Part shown: positions 35,501 to 44,201 of the stretch, in pieces
Position numbering within the stretch: the stretch's first letter is position 1
Layout: the number at the start of each line of letters is the position of its first letter
NCBI RefSeq assembly: GCF_002843315.1
Contig: NZ_MVDD01000015.1
Span: 1 to 64,000, forward strand
Direction: 5' to 3'
Origin: Labilibaculum filiforme
Lineage (GTDB): Bacteria; Bacteroidota; Bacteroidia; Bacteroidales; Marinifilaceae
DNA length: 64,000 nt
Program-made: the position numbers and the translations under genes
The notes under the pieces: generated by a model
Told to the model about the DNA's origin: nothing
The model's database searches: none
Seen by the model: the letters and a program-made list of their open reading frames with translations, nothing else

Positions 35501-35747
35501 AACCTCGGTTGGTTTGTATCCATTAATTTTAGAGAATTCATTTCAGGCACAATTTCTAATTCCAATGGCAATTGCGTTGGCATACGGAGTATTAATCGGC
35601 ACGATGTTTATTCTGTTATTTTTCCCGGTTTTAATTTTAATCCTGAATGATATTAGAAGAATATCCAAGAGCATTTGGGAAGGGACAGAGGTTATGCCTC
35701 GTGATGTAGAGCCAAAGGTGAAGGAATCGAATGTGAGTTTGGATTAA
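32583..35747 (+). CDS. RND-family efflux pump (inner membrane)
   Basis: This 1054-residue protein has the RND fold: helix 1 (residues 16-34), a first large periplasmic loop with PGASPKEVEEGITSRVEDAV, helices 2-6 with the proton-relay stretch IIGILVDDGIVIGENIYSHFE (tandem Asp), a second large loop, and helices 8-12. It is typical of the AcrB/MdtB-like hydrophobe group rather than the heavy-metal group, which has DFGxxVDGAV. The substrate is not readable. It is the centre of a three-gene efflux operon. Confidence 0.92.
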   Translation: MRNIISQFVRYPFYGKMIIALLAIAGSVSLVYMKKSFFPETESKIITVSMVYPGASPKEVEEGITSRVEDAVRGIVGIKEMNSVSSEGFSRLTITTTGDYDLDETLADVKNSVDGIPTFPTGAEKAVIAKQRATTPATRMVVTGNTDLISLKKYADIIYDDLMRSKVMSQISLSGFPQLELSVEVKEDNLRRYNLTFSEISAAIANNNIDISGGAIKNEVEEILIRSRNRSVNPDEIGEIILKANPDGSYIRIRDVADTHFQFQDVPNSTYVNKNPAISIMVNKLNEEDLDEISVFCNQYAKEFNQKYNDASLEVSFDFVDLLQSRLDLLYKNGGYGLLLVVIGLALFLSFRLSLWVAWGIPASFLGMFIIANLMGVTINMISLFGMILIIGILVDDGIVIGENIYSHFESGKSPRRAAIDGTMEVVPAVLTSVTTTMVAFSPLLLVTGNMEFLYEMAFVVVACLSMSLFESLFVLPSHVGNEKVLTRNRKNNWFNRFRGNIEKGIIYIRDNVYSGTLDRAVRWRWYIVFIPVALLLITIGLFRGGFIQSTFFPNVAFDTFAMNIAYKPGSNKDITIAKLKKFENAVWEVNDELMEEFQDTAAFIKYTSLSSGNAFGGQEVGPHAGNLSVTLRDMEGAPVSSFDISDRVKEKLGDVSDLEKFTIGANNRWGAPVSISLLGNDLDELNQANDYFQGELRKMASLYNINDNNPLGSREVRLKLKDKAYYLGMNLNSITAQIRQGFFGGQAQRLQEGKDEIKVWVRYPRSDRVFIGQMEDMRIRTLQGEFPLSELIDYEILRGPVSIQRYNGSREIRVDAEIIDPSEPVPPILDYIKTTILPDLESKFPTVRPEFQGQAKRSSEDIAELQIYFSIAFMLIVFIVMIHFRSFTQGIIVLLMIPLGWLGSAWGHGVEGYPVSMLSVWGMVALSGVIINDAVVFLSKYNSLIVEGLEPELAVKTAGKARFRAIILTTITTSVGLYPLILENSFQAQFLIPMAIALAYGVLIGTMFILLFFPVLILILNDIRRISKSIWEGTEVMPRDVEPKVKESNVSLD

Positions 35748-35822
35748 AAAAAGTATCAATTAGCCTCCCTATTTCCAGAATGATTTTTGGACTTAGGGAG
35801 GATCAAATAAAGAACAAAACAA

Positions 35823-37112
35823 ATGATCAGAAAAGTATCATTATTCATCGTTTTCATTCTGTGCGGCCAGTTTATTGGGCAGGCGCAGGAAGAATTAAGC
35901 TTGTCCAAAGCCATCGAGGTGGGATTGGAGAACAATTATCAGTTAAAGATTTACCGAAAGTCGGAAAAAATTTCAGAATTGAATAATACCTGGGGAAATG
36001 CAGGTTCTTATCCAAGTGTGCAGTTTAATTTGGGCTATCGAAATATAAAAGATTATAACGAAGATGCCGATTATACTCGAAACAGTTTAATACCATCTTT
36101 GGATGTAAACTGGACCCTATTTGATGGTTTTGCGGTGCAGATTCGAAAAGATAAGTTCGATGATTTGGCGCAATTATCGAAAGGGAATACAATAATTGCC
36201 ATCGAAAATAAAATTGAATTAATTATTCTTGCCTACTACAAAGTTTTGTTAGAGAAGGAGAGCATGGAGGTGAATCAGAAAATCATGCAATTATCTTCCG
36301 ATCGATACGAGAAGGTGAAAGTAGGTAAAGAGTTAGGAAGTTCGGTTACTTACGATGTTTTGCAAGCGCAAAATGCTTGGTTGCAGGATCGTTCCTCTTT
36401 TTTAATTCAGCAGGTGAATTTTAATAACGCAGTTCGCGATTTAAATTTCTTGCTGGGAGTAAAAGAGAGCAAAACATACGCTTTCGCGGATGAATTTTTA
36501 CCAGTGAGTGATGAGTTTGAGATGGCGAACTTGCTCGATAAACTATTTTCGGGAAACAATACGCTTAAGAACAGATACATTCAGGAAATGTTGTTGAAAA
36601 GGGATGTTGATATGGCACGAAGCAATTTTTATCCTAATGTTTCCTTAGGCGCAGGAGTGCAGGGGAATTCTGTGCGATTGAAAATGGATGGTATTCCTAC
36701 TTCAACAAGCGATTCGCATAATTTTTATGCCAATGTAAGTTTGAGTTTTATGATTTTTAATGGGAATTCGAACCGAAGAGCTATGCAAATTGCTAAAATT
36801 CAGGAAGAAATTGGGAAGATAGAAACTGAAGATGTAAAACATACTTTAACCAATTTATTAGCGCAGCAATTTGAATTATATCAAGTGCGCCGGGAATTGT
36901 ATGAACTTGCCGAAGAAAATTTAGCGGCCGCAGAGCTTAATTTGACTATTTCGAAAGATAAATTTGAATCAGGAAGTATTAATTCCTTTAATTATCGCGA
37001 TATCCAAATTACCTATCAGAATGTAGCATTAGCACGAGTAAATGCTATTTTTAATCTCATTCAATCGAGAACTGCATTGGTGCGGATTACTGGCGGAATA
37101 CTAACCGAATAG
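35823..37112 (+). CDS. TolC-family outer-membrane factor
   Basis: This 429-residue protein has signal peptide MIRKVSLFIVFILCGQFIGQAQ. Two homologous halves of helix-strand-helix follow (LSLSKAIEVGLENNYQLKIY opens the first; helix-rich segments at about 90-200 and 290-410), as in TolC. It provides the outer-membrane exit duct for the adaptor and pump encoded upstream, with 75 bases between. A strong terminator follows. Confidence 0.9.
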   Translation: MIRKVSLFIVFILCGQFIGQAQEELSLSKAIEVGLENNYQLKIYRKSEKISELNNTWGNAGSYPSVQFNLGYRNIKDYNEDADYTRNSLIPSLDVNWTLFDGFAVQIRKDKFDDLAQLSKGNTIIAIENKIELIILAYYKVLLEKESMEVNQKIMQLSSDRYEKVKVGKELGSSVTYDVLQAQNAWLQDRSSFLIQQVNFNNAVRDLNFLLGVKESKTYAFADEFLPVSDEFEMANLLDKLFSGNNTLKNRYIQEMLLKRDVDMARSNFYPNVSLGAGVQGNSVRLKMDGIPTSTSDSHNFYANVSLSFMIFNGNSNRRAMQIAKIQEEIGKIETEDVKHTLTNLLAQQFELYQVRRELYELAEENLAAAELNLTISKDKFESGSINSFNYRDIQITYQNVALARVNAIFNLIQSRTALVRITGGILTE

Positions 37113-37155
37113 AAGGAATATATAAATGTATATCAGCTAAAATGATATTGTATTT

Positions 37156-37192
37156 GGCCATCAGTTTTTTTTTCTGATGGCCTTTGTTTTTT
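37156..37192 (+). terminator. Terminator shared by efflux operon and thioesterase
   Basis: GGCCATCAG and CTGATGGCC form a perfect 9-bp stem around nine Ts, then tttgtttttt. It lies at the meeting point of convergent genes and touches the thioesterase stop. On the minus strand the stem is followed by an A/T tract too, so it may act both ways. Confidence 0.88.
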
Positions 37193-37652
37193 ATAATCCG
37201 AAATTATCGGGAACCAAAACAGAAACAACCTCGCCAACAACGCAAAGCACTCCGTTTGCAAAAAGTTCCGCTTCTACAATTACTTTTCGTGCTCCAATTT
37301 CCTTAATTTTTCCTTTAATTTCGATTTCGCCGCCAATGGGTGTTGGTTTTAAATATTTTACCTGCAAGGAGGCGGTAACGCATCGTGGAGCATTGCTTGC
37401 CGAAAGTTCAATGCCTTGATTTTTTGCCAGAGCCAAAGCCGCCGATCCAGTTCCGTGGCAATCTATCAGCGATGCCAATAAACCTCCATACACAAAGCCA
37501 GGAATAGCCGTATGATAGGCTTTAGGCACAAAGCGAGTGATTGTTTCCTCACCATTCCAAAAAGTCTTTATTTGATGCCCATGTTCATTTAATCTGCCAC
37601 AACCATAACATTGTGCAAAATGATCTGGGTAGTAATCTTGAATTCCTTTCAT
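37191..37652 (-). CDS. PaaI-type hotdog thioesterase
   Basis: This 153-residue protein has the hotdog fold: an N-terminal strand with CYGCGRLNEHGHQI, the central helix segment PGFVYGGLLASLIDCHGTGS, and later strands QVKYLKPTPIGGEIEIKGKI. The Gly-Gly-x(n)-Asp in the helix fits the PaaI/4HBT acyl-CoA thioesterase group. It would hydrolyse acyl-CoA esters in the cytoplasm. The short Cys pair CYGC near residue 15 is common in this subgroup. It is divergent from the hybrid two-component gene. Confidence 0.85.
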   Translation of the reverse strand: MKGIQDYYPDHFAQCYGCGRLNEHGHQIKTFWNGEETITRFVPKAYHTAIPGFVYGGLLASLIDCHGTGSAALALAKNQGIELSASNAPRCVTASLQVKYLKPTPIGGEIEIKGKIKEIGARKVIVEAELFANGVLCVVGEVVSVLVPDNFGL

Positions 37653-37672
37653 TTCAGCTATTTTTATTTATT

Positions 37673-37694
37673 GTATGATTGTAATCAATCATAC
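37673..37694. promoter_or_regulatory. Inverted repeat in divergent promoter region
   Basis: GTATGATTG, a 4-base gap (TAAT), then CAATCATAC form a perfect 9-4-9 inverted repeat. It sits 21 bases upstream of the thioesterase ATG and about 110 bases upstream of the hybrid regulator. It has the size of a dimeric repressor site. The binding protein is unknown. Confidence 0.5.
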
Positions 37695-37801
37695 TTTACC
37701 GCTTTTGATTTAATTTTAATTGTTTGAGCGGTTTTTTTATTTTGGATTGTTTATTTTAGTCGTTTCAATACTAATTTACCTATTATTTTAAGTTGAATAG
37801 A

Positions 37802-40800
37802 ATGCCTACTAAGATCTATATCCTTATAATATTACTAATTTTTACCTTGAATGAGTCGTTTGGAGTGGTTAAAAAACTCGAAAGCTCTCAACAGCTTACA
37901 ATTTCGGAGGGATTAGCACATAACGGAGTTACCTGCATATTGGAAGATTCACGAGGGTATTTGTGGTTCGGAACTTATGAAGGTTTAAATAGATATGATG
38001 GATATGAATTAAAAGTATATAAAAATACCATTGATAAAGACCTACTAGCCAGTAATCGGGTAAGAGCTATTGCCGAGGATAGCAAAGGAAATTTATGGAT
38101 TGGAACCGATGAGGGGATTACAATTTATAACTACTCCCAGGAAAGATTTCAACATATTTTCACCAATAAACTGTATAATAATAAAATGCGGGGACCAATT
38201 GTTCGAAGCATTCTTATTAATGAAGACAAAGGAGTAGTGCTTTGCGTAACCGAAGGCGATGGAATTCTTGTTTTTAAGGATGATAATTCTTTTTCCAAAC
38301 AATATTTGCTGGCATCTAAGGATTTAGATCTTGAGTTTTATGATGCTATAGAACTCGATAAATCCAATTATCTTTTTGCGACATCAGGAGGTCCGGTTCA
38401 TCTTAATTTAGAAAGCGGGAAGATGATTTTATGCCAAGAGCCCGGATACAACTTTAATAACTCCCTTACAAAAATTGATGACAATACCATTTTGCTGTGC
38501 TTAGATTTTGGTATTGCTATTTTAGAGTATCAAATCAGTAATAAAAAAATAACATTAAAATTAAAAGGTACTTATTTGCAGTCGGAATCATTTAAAACAG
38601 CTTCGATAGATCATTATAGAAATTTATGGTTAGGCACCTTGAATGATGGAATGATTCGTATTGAAAATGCAGATCTGATTAAGAATGGTAAGGCATTTAA
38701 ACAATCTCGTTTTAACGCAGGAAAATCAACTTTACGTTCAAGTTGTTTCGCTCCCATAACTAAGAGTGGATGTTGGTATGGTACTTTTAATGAAGGAATT
38801 TTTCATTTTGATATGGAAGACAATCCTTTCGGGAAATTTAATATTGAAATGGGATACGAATTCGGTTTAACATCGAACCTTGTAACTCATTTTTCTGCTT
38901 TGGATAAGGATCGTGTTTTTATAACTGCAACACGAGGAGGAATAGCTCTATTTAATACTACTGAAAAAAAGTTTGAGCCTCTTCCTTTCCATTTATCCGA
39001 TAATGATAAAGGAAATATAACCTCAGTTTTTGTTGATTCTAAAAAGAATATTTGGATGAAGATGATGAGCGAGGATGGAATTTACAGAGCTCGCAAGGGG
39101 AATCAAAAGGTTGAGAAAGTGGTTGGTAATACTATACCTGCTGGCATTGGATTGCGTTCTTTTTCTGAAGATAAAAAAGGAAATATTTGGATTGGATCAG
39201 CAGACAATGTGTATGAAATTTGCATGAATGCTAAGGGAGAAGTTCAGGAGGTGATTTTATTAAACGATCATCCTTTTTTTAAGAACAATAAACTTTCGTT
39301 GATTCGGTCGGTGTATGTCGATCCGGTTTACGATTTTATTTGGTTAGGAGCCGATTCGGATGGATTGTTTCGAGTGCATACCAAAGGAAATGGCGAACTA
39401 GAAGATTTAACAATTGATCAGTATTTGAATGATAAAAAGAACAAACTGTCTATTTCTGGAAATTTTGTGAGTTCTATTATTCGTTTGCCAAATAAGGATT
39501 TATGGATTGGAACCGAAGGCGGTGGAATTTGCAAGGTTTTAAATAGCGATAAAGAACCCGAATTTGTAGCATTCTCCGAGAAGAACGGCTTATCGAACAA
39601 TGCGGTTAAAAATATCCTGTACGACGATGAATACAATTTGTGGATTACGACCAACATTGGATTGAATAAATTCGACACCAAGGATTTTAGATTTAGAAAG
39701 TTTAGTGAGGTAGATGGTTTGCCATTCGAAGATTTTTGGTTTGCCTCCTGTAAACTGCCTAATGGAATTATGATGCAGTCGGGTTTGGACGGTTTCTGTT
39801 ATTACAATCCGGTTGACTTGCCGGATGTAGAAGATCTTCCAATTATTGAGTTTGGTGATTTAAAATTGTTTAATAAACTAATTCTGCCAGGCGATAGTGT
39901 AAATGGAAGGGTTCTTTTGAACGAACGATTAAACGAGCAGGAAAATATTGAGTTGAATTACAACGAAAATGTATTTTCGGTGGAGGTTAGATCTCTTCAT
40001 TTTTCAACGCACGACAATCACTTTATAAAATATCAGCTACTACCAATTAACGACGAGTGGGTAGAAGTAACCTCCGATCAGCGAAATATTTACTATAGTG
40101 GTTTGCAAGCCGGTGATTATGAGTTAAATGTGATGGCTTCGAATTCTTTAAAACAATGGACCGAGCCACGAAAACTTAAAATAATTATTACACCCCCTTT
40201 TTGGGAAACTACCGTAGCTTATATTTCCTATATTTTACTATTGTTTCTCATCGTTTATTTGGTGATGTTTTATATTTTACGATTTCAATCCTTAAAGCAT
40301 AACTTACAAATTGAGAAGTTAGAAAAAGACAATGTAAAAGAGGTAAACCTTGCTAAACTCCGCTTCTTTTCAAATATATCACATGAAATTAAAACGCCTA
40401 TTACCTTAATTTCAGGACCAGTTGATTTATTGCTCGATCGGTTTAAGAACAATGCCGATGTAAAAGAGAAGTTGGAATTGGTACAACGACAATCGAAAAA
40501 GATTTCTAAGTTGGTCGATCAGGTTCATGATTTTCAAAAATCAGATGCCAATCAATTAAAAATTCATTATTCCACATTTGGATTTTCCTCTTTCTTAAAG
40601 GACTTGCTTTCCGATTTTGAGTTTATGGCAAAGAATTCGAATAAAAATTTAGAAGTAAAGACTAGTTGCTCCAGTATATTTGTGACGGTGGATAAGGATA
40701 AATTAGAGAAGATTTTAAATAATCTCTTGAATAATGCATTCAAATTTACCGAGTCGGGCAATACTATTCAGGTAGAATATAGCTGTGAGGATAGAAATTT

Positions 40801-41926
40801 ACTAATAAAAGTATCGGATACCGGACGAGGAATTGCACAAGACGATTTGCCATTTATTTTCGATAGGTTTTATCAGTCGCAACACAAACATGGCGCATAT
40901 ACTGGAGGATCAGGAATAGGATTAGCATTTACCAAACGATTGGTGGAGATGCATTATGGATCTATTAAAGTAGAGAGTGAATTAAATTCGGGAACTACCT
41001 TTACTGTTTCTATGCCAATAGTAGAAGAGAATGCATCGGTTGATCTTCAAATTAAAGAAAAAGAAATTTTAGAAATAGAAAGGAAACACGATGAGATAGT
41101 TCCAGCTGTAAGTCAGACTAATCTTTCTGAAATAAAAGTAGGAGGAGACTTTTCGGATTCCTGCATTTTTCTGGCCGAGGATAACGATGATATGAGAGAT
41201 TTCGTAGCATCTAGTTTGTCTAAGTTTTTTAAGGTAAAATCGTTTACCAATGGACGAGAATGCTTAAAAGCAATGGAAGAAGAGTGGCCCGATATTGTTA
41301 TTAGCGATGTTTTAATGCCCGAATTAAATGGGTTAGAATTATGCCGATCCATAAAATCAGATATTAAAACGAGTCATATTCCGGTAATTTTATTAACAGC
41401 TTGTGCAACTATCGAGGATCAGATAAAAGGAATAAAAGAAGGTGCTGATGCCTACATTAAAAAGCCTTTTGACATGCAACATTTGGTTGCTAGAACCGAA
41501 TTTTTATTGCAAAATAGGAAACAGTTACGCCAGAGGTTTCAAATTGATATTCCTTTAAGTCTTGATAAAAATAAAGACAAGGGAAATGATACTTTGTTTT
41601 TGGAGAAATTGTACCAATTAATGGCCGGCAATTTAGATAATCAGGATTTGGATTTGGACAGTTTTGCCAAAGAATTATTTTTAAATCGAACTCATTTTTA
41701 CCAAAAAGTGAAAGCAATCACGAATCAAACTCCATTTGAACTTTTAAAATCGTATCGATTAAAAAAAGCTGCCGAATTTTTGGTGCAAAACCAATTATCC
41801 GTTAACGAAGTGTATTTGATGACTGGTTTTAAAAGTCGAACTCATTTTAGCAAATTGTTTAAGGAGAAGTATAATGTTACTCCAGGAAAATTTGCAGAGG
41901 AATCAAGCAAAAAATACTCCGAATAA
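37802..41926 (+). CDS. Hybrid two-component system regulator (HTCS)
   Basis: The protein has 1374 residues from the ATG at 37802. In order it has a signal-anchor helix, a long two-propeller sensor (residues 25-700; repeated RGYLWFGTYEGLNRYD-like blades), a Y_Y_Y domain (about 710-795), a transmembrane helix (about 803-826), a HisKA domain (NISHEIKTPIT, His near 861), HATPase_c (NNLLNNAFKF, DTGRGIAQDD, GSGIGLAF), a receiver (phosphoacceptor Asp near 1170 in ISDVLMPE, Lys in AYIKKPFD) and an AraC-type DNA-binding domain (TGFKSRTHFSKLFKEKYN). Such proteins sense oligosaccharides in the periplasm and activate adjacent polysaccharide loci. The row of glycosidases and sulfatases downstream is its obvious target. 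Confidence 0.96.
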   Translation: MPTKIYILIILLIFTLNESFGVVKKLESSQQLTISEGLAHNGVTCILEDSRGYLWFGTYEGLNRYDGYELKVYKNTIDKDLLASNRVRAIAEDSKGNLWIGTDEGITIYNYSQERFQHIFTNKLYNNKMRGPIVRSILINEDKGVVLCVTEGDGILVFKDDNSFSKQYLLASKDLDLEFYDAIELDKSNYLFATSGGPVHLNLESGKMILCQEPGYNFNNSLTKIDDNTILLCLDFGIAILEYQISNKKITLKLKGTYLQSESFKTASIDHYRNLWLGTLNDGMIRIENADLIKNGKAFKQSRFNAGKSTLRSSCFAPITKSGCWYGTFNEGIFHFDMEDNPFGKFNIEMGYEFGLTSNLVTHFSALDKDRVFITATRGGIALFNTTEKKFEPLPFHLSDNDKGNITSVFVDSKKNIWMKMMSEDGIYRARKGNQKVEKVVGNTIPAGIGLRSFSEDKKGNIWIGSADNVYEICMNAKGEVQEVILLNDHPFFKNNKLSLIRSVYVDPVYDFIWLGADSDGLFRVHTKGNGELEDLTIDQYLNDKKNKLSISGNFVSSIIRLPNKDLWIGTEGGGICKVLNSDKEPEFVAFSEKNGLSNNAVKNILYDDEYNLWITTNIGLNKFDTKDFRFRKFSEVDGLPFEDFWFASCKLPNGIMMQSGLDGFCYYNPVDLPDVEDLPIIEFGDLKLFNKLILPGDSVNGRVLLNERLNEQENIELNYNENVFSVEVRSLHFSTHDNHFIKYQLLPINDEWVEVTSDQRNIYYSGLQAGDYELNVMASNSLKQWTEPRKLKIIITPPFWETTVAYISYILLLFLIVYLVMFYILRFQSLKHNLQIEKLEKDNVKEVNLAKLRFFSNISHEIKTPITLISGPVDLLLDRFKNNADVKEKLELVQRQSKKISKLVDQVHDFQKSDANQLKIHYSTFGFSSFLKDLLSDFEFMAKNSNKNLEVKTSCSSIFVTVDKDKLEKILNNLLNNAFKFTESGNTIQVEYSCEDRNLLIKVSDTGRGIAQDDLPFIFDRFYQSQHKHGAYTGGSGIGLAFTKRLVEMHYGSIKVESELNSGTTFTVSMPIVEENASVDLQIKEKEILEIERKHDEIVPAVSQTNLSEIKVGGDFSDSCIFLAEDNDDMRDFVASSLSKFFKVKSFTNGRECLKAMEEEWPDIVISDVLMPELNGLELCRSIKSDIKTSHIPVILLTACATIEDQIKGIKEGADAYIKKPFDMQHLVARTEFLLQNRKQLRQRFQIDIPLSLDKNKDKGNDTLFLEKLYQLMAGNLDNQDLDLDSFAKELFLNRTHFYQKVKAITNQTPFELLKSYRLKKAAEFLVQNQLSVNEVYLMTGFKSRTHFSKLFKEKYNVTPGKFAEESSKKYSE

Positions 41927-42346
41927 TAGAAAGTTTGTTATTTAACTCATATCTAATGGATTACTTCGTATTTTTGGCCAGGTAAATTCATTATTTACTT
42001 TCAGACACACGAAATAAATTATCAACTACATAACTAAGGGCATTTATAGTCTATTTTGATTTCAGAATATATTTAAATCTAAGGCCTTTTAAGTTATGAT
42101 ACTGTTTTTTGTGTGGATACTATAAAACGATTGCGTGTTCAAATAGCTTTTGAACTTGTTCTTTTGTCTTATTGTTTGCAAGTTAAGATAGCTCTCCTAC
42201 GAACATATAATTTCATAATTTACAGGTTCTATAACCCGATCCTCAACTTAAAACAGCTTGATAAATCAAATTGTTAGTTTGTGCGAATCGGATGATTTAA
42301 AAGTAGGAACAGAAATCGATAATTATAGATAATTAGGGATAAAAGT
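41927..42346. other. PUL promoter region
   Basis: This is a 420-bp gap between the HTCS gene and the first enzyme gene, so it probably holds the regulated promoter. The inverted repeat GTTCAAA-TAGCT-TTTGAAC lies at 42137-42155, and a GATAATTATAGATAATTAG stretch lies close to the first gene. No terminator and no gene are seen. Confidence 0.5.
42137..42155. promoter_or_regulatory. Candidate HTCS operator
   Basis: GTTCAAA and TTTGAAC form a 7-5-7 inverted repeat about 190 bases upstream of the first enzyme gene. It is the only clear symmetric site in the gap. AraC-type domains often bind direct repeats, so this assignment is weak. Confidence 0.3.
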
Positions 42347-44170
42347 ATGAGTAATTGTAAAATGTTTAGGAGAAGTAGATTTTTAGCTTTCGTGTTGTTC
42401 GTAATTTGTTTTACCTCAATAGGTGCGAACGCTAAAGAAGTAATCGAGCTGAAGGCAACAGATCAGGATATGACCCCAATACTTAGAGAGGTTTTGGAGA
42501 ATATTTCCGATTTGGAGGTTAAAATTGTATTTGAAAAAGGAACTTATCGCTTCAATCCCGATTATGCTACCGAAAAATACTGTTTCATTACCAATCACAA
42601 TAATGGTTTAAAGAGAATTATTTTCCCAATGGAGGGCTTTAAATCTATTGAAATTGAAGGGAATGGTTCCGAATTTATTTTTCACGGACAAATTTTACCA
42701 TTTCAGTTTAAAGCTTGTAAAAATGTTAGTGTTAAGAATCTAAGTATCGATTGGGATATGCCTTTCACCTTTCAGGGAGAAGTGATGGAATGTAATTCGG
42801 ATGAAGAGTGGCGTGATATTAAACCATTCACAGATGGTTTCTCCTGGAAGTTAAGGAATGGACGACTGGAGTTTCCAAACATCGACGGCTTTAATTATAG
42901 TGAAATGGGAAGCACTCTTGCCTTTGATGTAAAGGAACAACGCATTGTTCATGGTGCATTTGATGTGTCTAGCGCACCAAGATGGATTGAGAAAAGAGAA
43001 GGTGGTATTTTGCGTTTTCATGAAAAATTGAACCATTACCCTCCGGTTGGATCTATTTTGCACTCAAAAGGAGCCAAAGAGGAAAATCGATATGCACCTG
43101 CTTTTCATGTAATCTCTTCCAACAATACGCTTATCGAGAATGTTGTTGTTCATAGCGCTTTAGGAATGGGATTTTTATTTGAACGTTCCGAAAATGCCAT
43201 TTTAAAAAAGTGTGGAATTTATCTGCCCGAAGGCTCAAATAGAGTGGTAACCACCATTGCCGATGCAACTCATTTTTGCAACTGTAAAGGAGATATTTTA
43301 GTGGAAGATTGCCGATTCGAAAACATGTTAGATGATGGAACTAATGTTCATGGTACTTATGTGGAAGTTGATAAAGTGATTGATAATAAAATTGTTAGAG
43401 TAGCTTTGAAACACGGGCAACAAATGGGCTTTGAATTTGCAGGAAAAGATGATGTGATTTGGTTCATTCATAAGCCAAGTGTGCAAAAAGCTTCTGAGAA
43501 TACAGTTGCTTCCGTTTCAATTGTAAACGATCAATACATCAATCTTACTTTTAAAAATGCTTTGCCCGAGAATCTTTCCCCAGGCGATTTATTGGAAAAT
43601 AAGACTTGGAATCCGACATTTACGATGAGAGGATGTACCATTCGCGATCATCGTGCCAGAAATGTGGTTTTAAAAACACCTTTAAAAACGGTTATCGAGA
43701 ACAATAATTTTTCATCCATGATGTCCTCCATTTTATTTCGTGGAGAATCGTACTATTGGTTCGAATCGGGAGCCGTAGAGGATGTTGTAATCCGAAATAA
43801 TCATTTTGAATATTGTGCCTATAGTGGTTCCGAACATGCGGTAATGTATATCACTCCACGATTGGGCGAAGGATTTAATCAGCAGGAATGTTACGATCGT
43901 AACATTCGGTTCGAGAACAATACCATTACTAATTTCGACAATCGAATTGTTTGGGCCGATCGGGTAGATGGATTAGTTATTAAAGGAAATAAGATTACTA
44001 AAACCAATGATGCCAAAGCACTATTTCCGGATGCACCACTTTTCGATTTCGCAAATTGTCGTAATGTACAGGTGATCGATAATGATTATGATGGAAATCA
44101 AAAGAAAGCAATTGCTGCTGATGAAGCAACTAAAAAGAGTTTAATTGTTGAGAAAAATAAAGGATTTTAA
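42347..44170 (+). CDS. GH110 exo-alpha-1,3-galactosidase
   Basis: This 607-residue exported protein has a signal segment at about residues 10-28 (FLAFVLFVICFTSIGANA). It has a right-handed parallel beta-helix with the repeated (I/V)xxN pattern (VIRNNHFEYC, IRFENNTITNFDN, LVIKGNKIT). The GH110 signature is ATHFCNCKGDILVEDCRF followed by MLDDGTNVHGTY near residues 327-338, with the paired Asp thought to be catalytic. Known members remove terminal alpha-1,3-linked galactose with inversion, from blood group B glycans or from carrageenan-type oligosaccharides. It is the first enzyme of the locus, 31 bases before a sulfatase. Confidence 0.88.
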   Translation: MSNCKMFRRSRFLAFVLFVICFTSIGANAKEVIELKATDQDMTPILREVLENISDLEVKIVFEKGTYRFNPDYATEKYCFITNHNNGLKRIIFPMEGFKSIEIEGNGSEFIFHGQILPFQFKACKNVSVKNLSIDWDMPFTFQGEVMECNSDEEWRDIKPFTDGFSWKLRNGRLEFPNIDGFNYSEMGSTLAFDVKEQRIVHGAFDVSSAPRWIEKREGGILRFHEKLNHYPPVGSILHSKGAKEENRYAPAFHVISSNNTLIENVVVHSALGMGFLFERSENAILKKCGIYLPEGSNRVVTTIADATHFCNCKGDILVEDCRFENMLDDGTNVHGTYVEVDKVIDNKIVRVALKHGQQMGFEFAGKDDVIWFIHKPSVQKASENTVASVSIVNDQYINLTFKNALPENLSPGDLLENKTWNPTFTMRGCTIRDHRARNVVLKTPLKTVIENNNFSSMMSSILFRGESYYWFESGAVEDVVIRNNHFEYCAYSGSEHAVMYITPRLGEGFNQQECYDRNIRFENNTITNFDNRIVWADRVDGLVIKGNKITKTNDAKALFPDAPLFDFANCRNVQVIDNDYDGNQKKAIAADEATKKSLIVEKNKGF

Positions 44171-44201
44171 TAGAGTTCATTTCTAGAAAAAGAAAAGTAT
44201 C

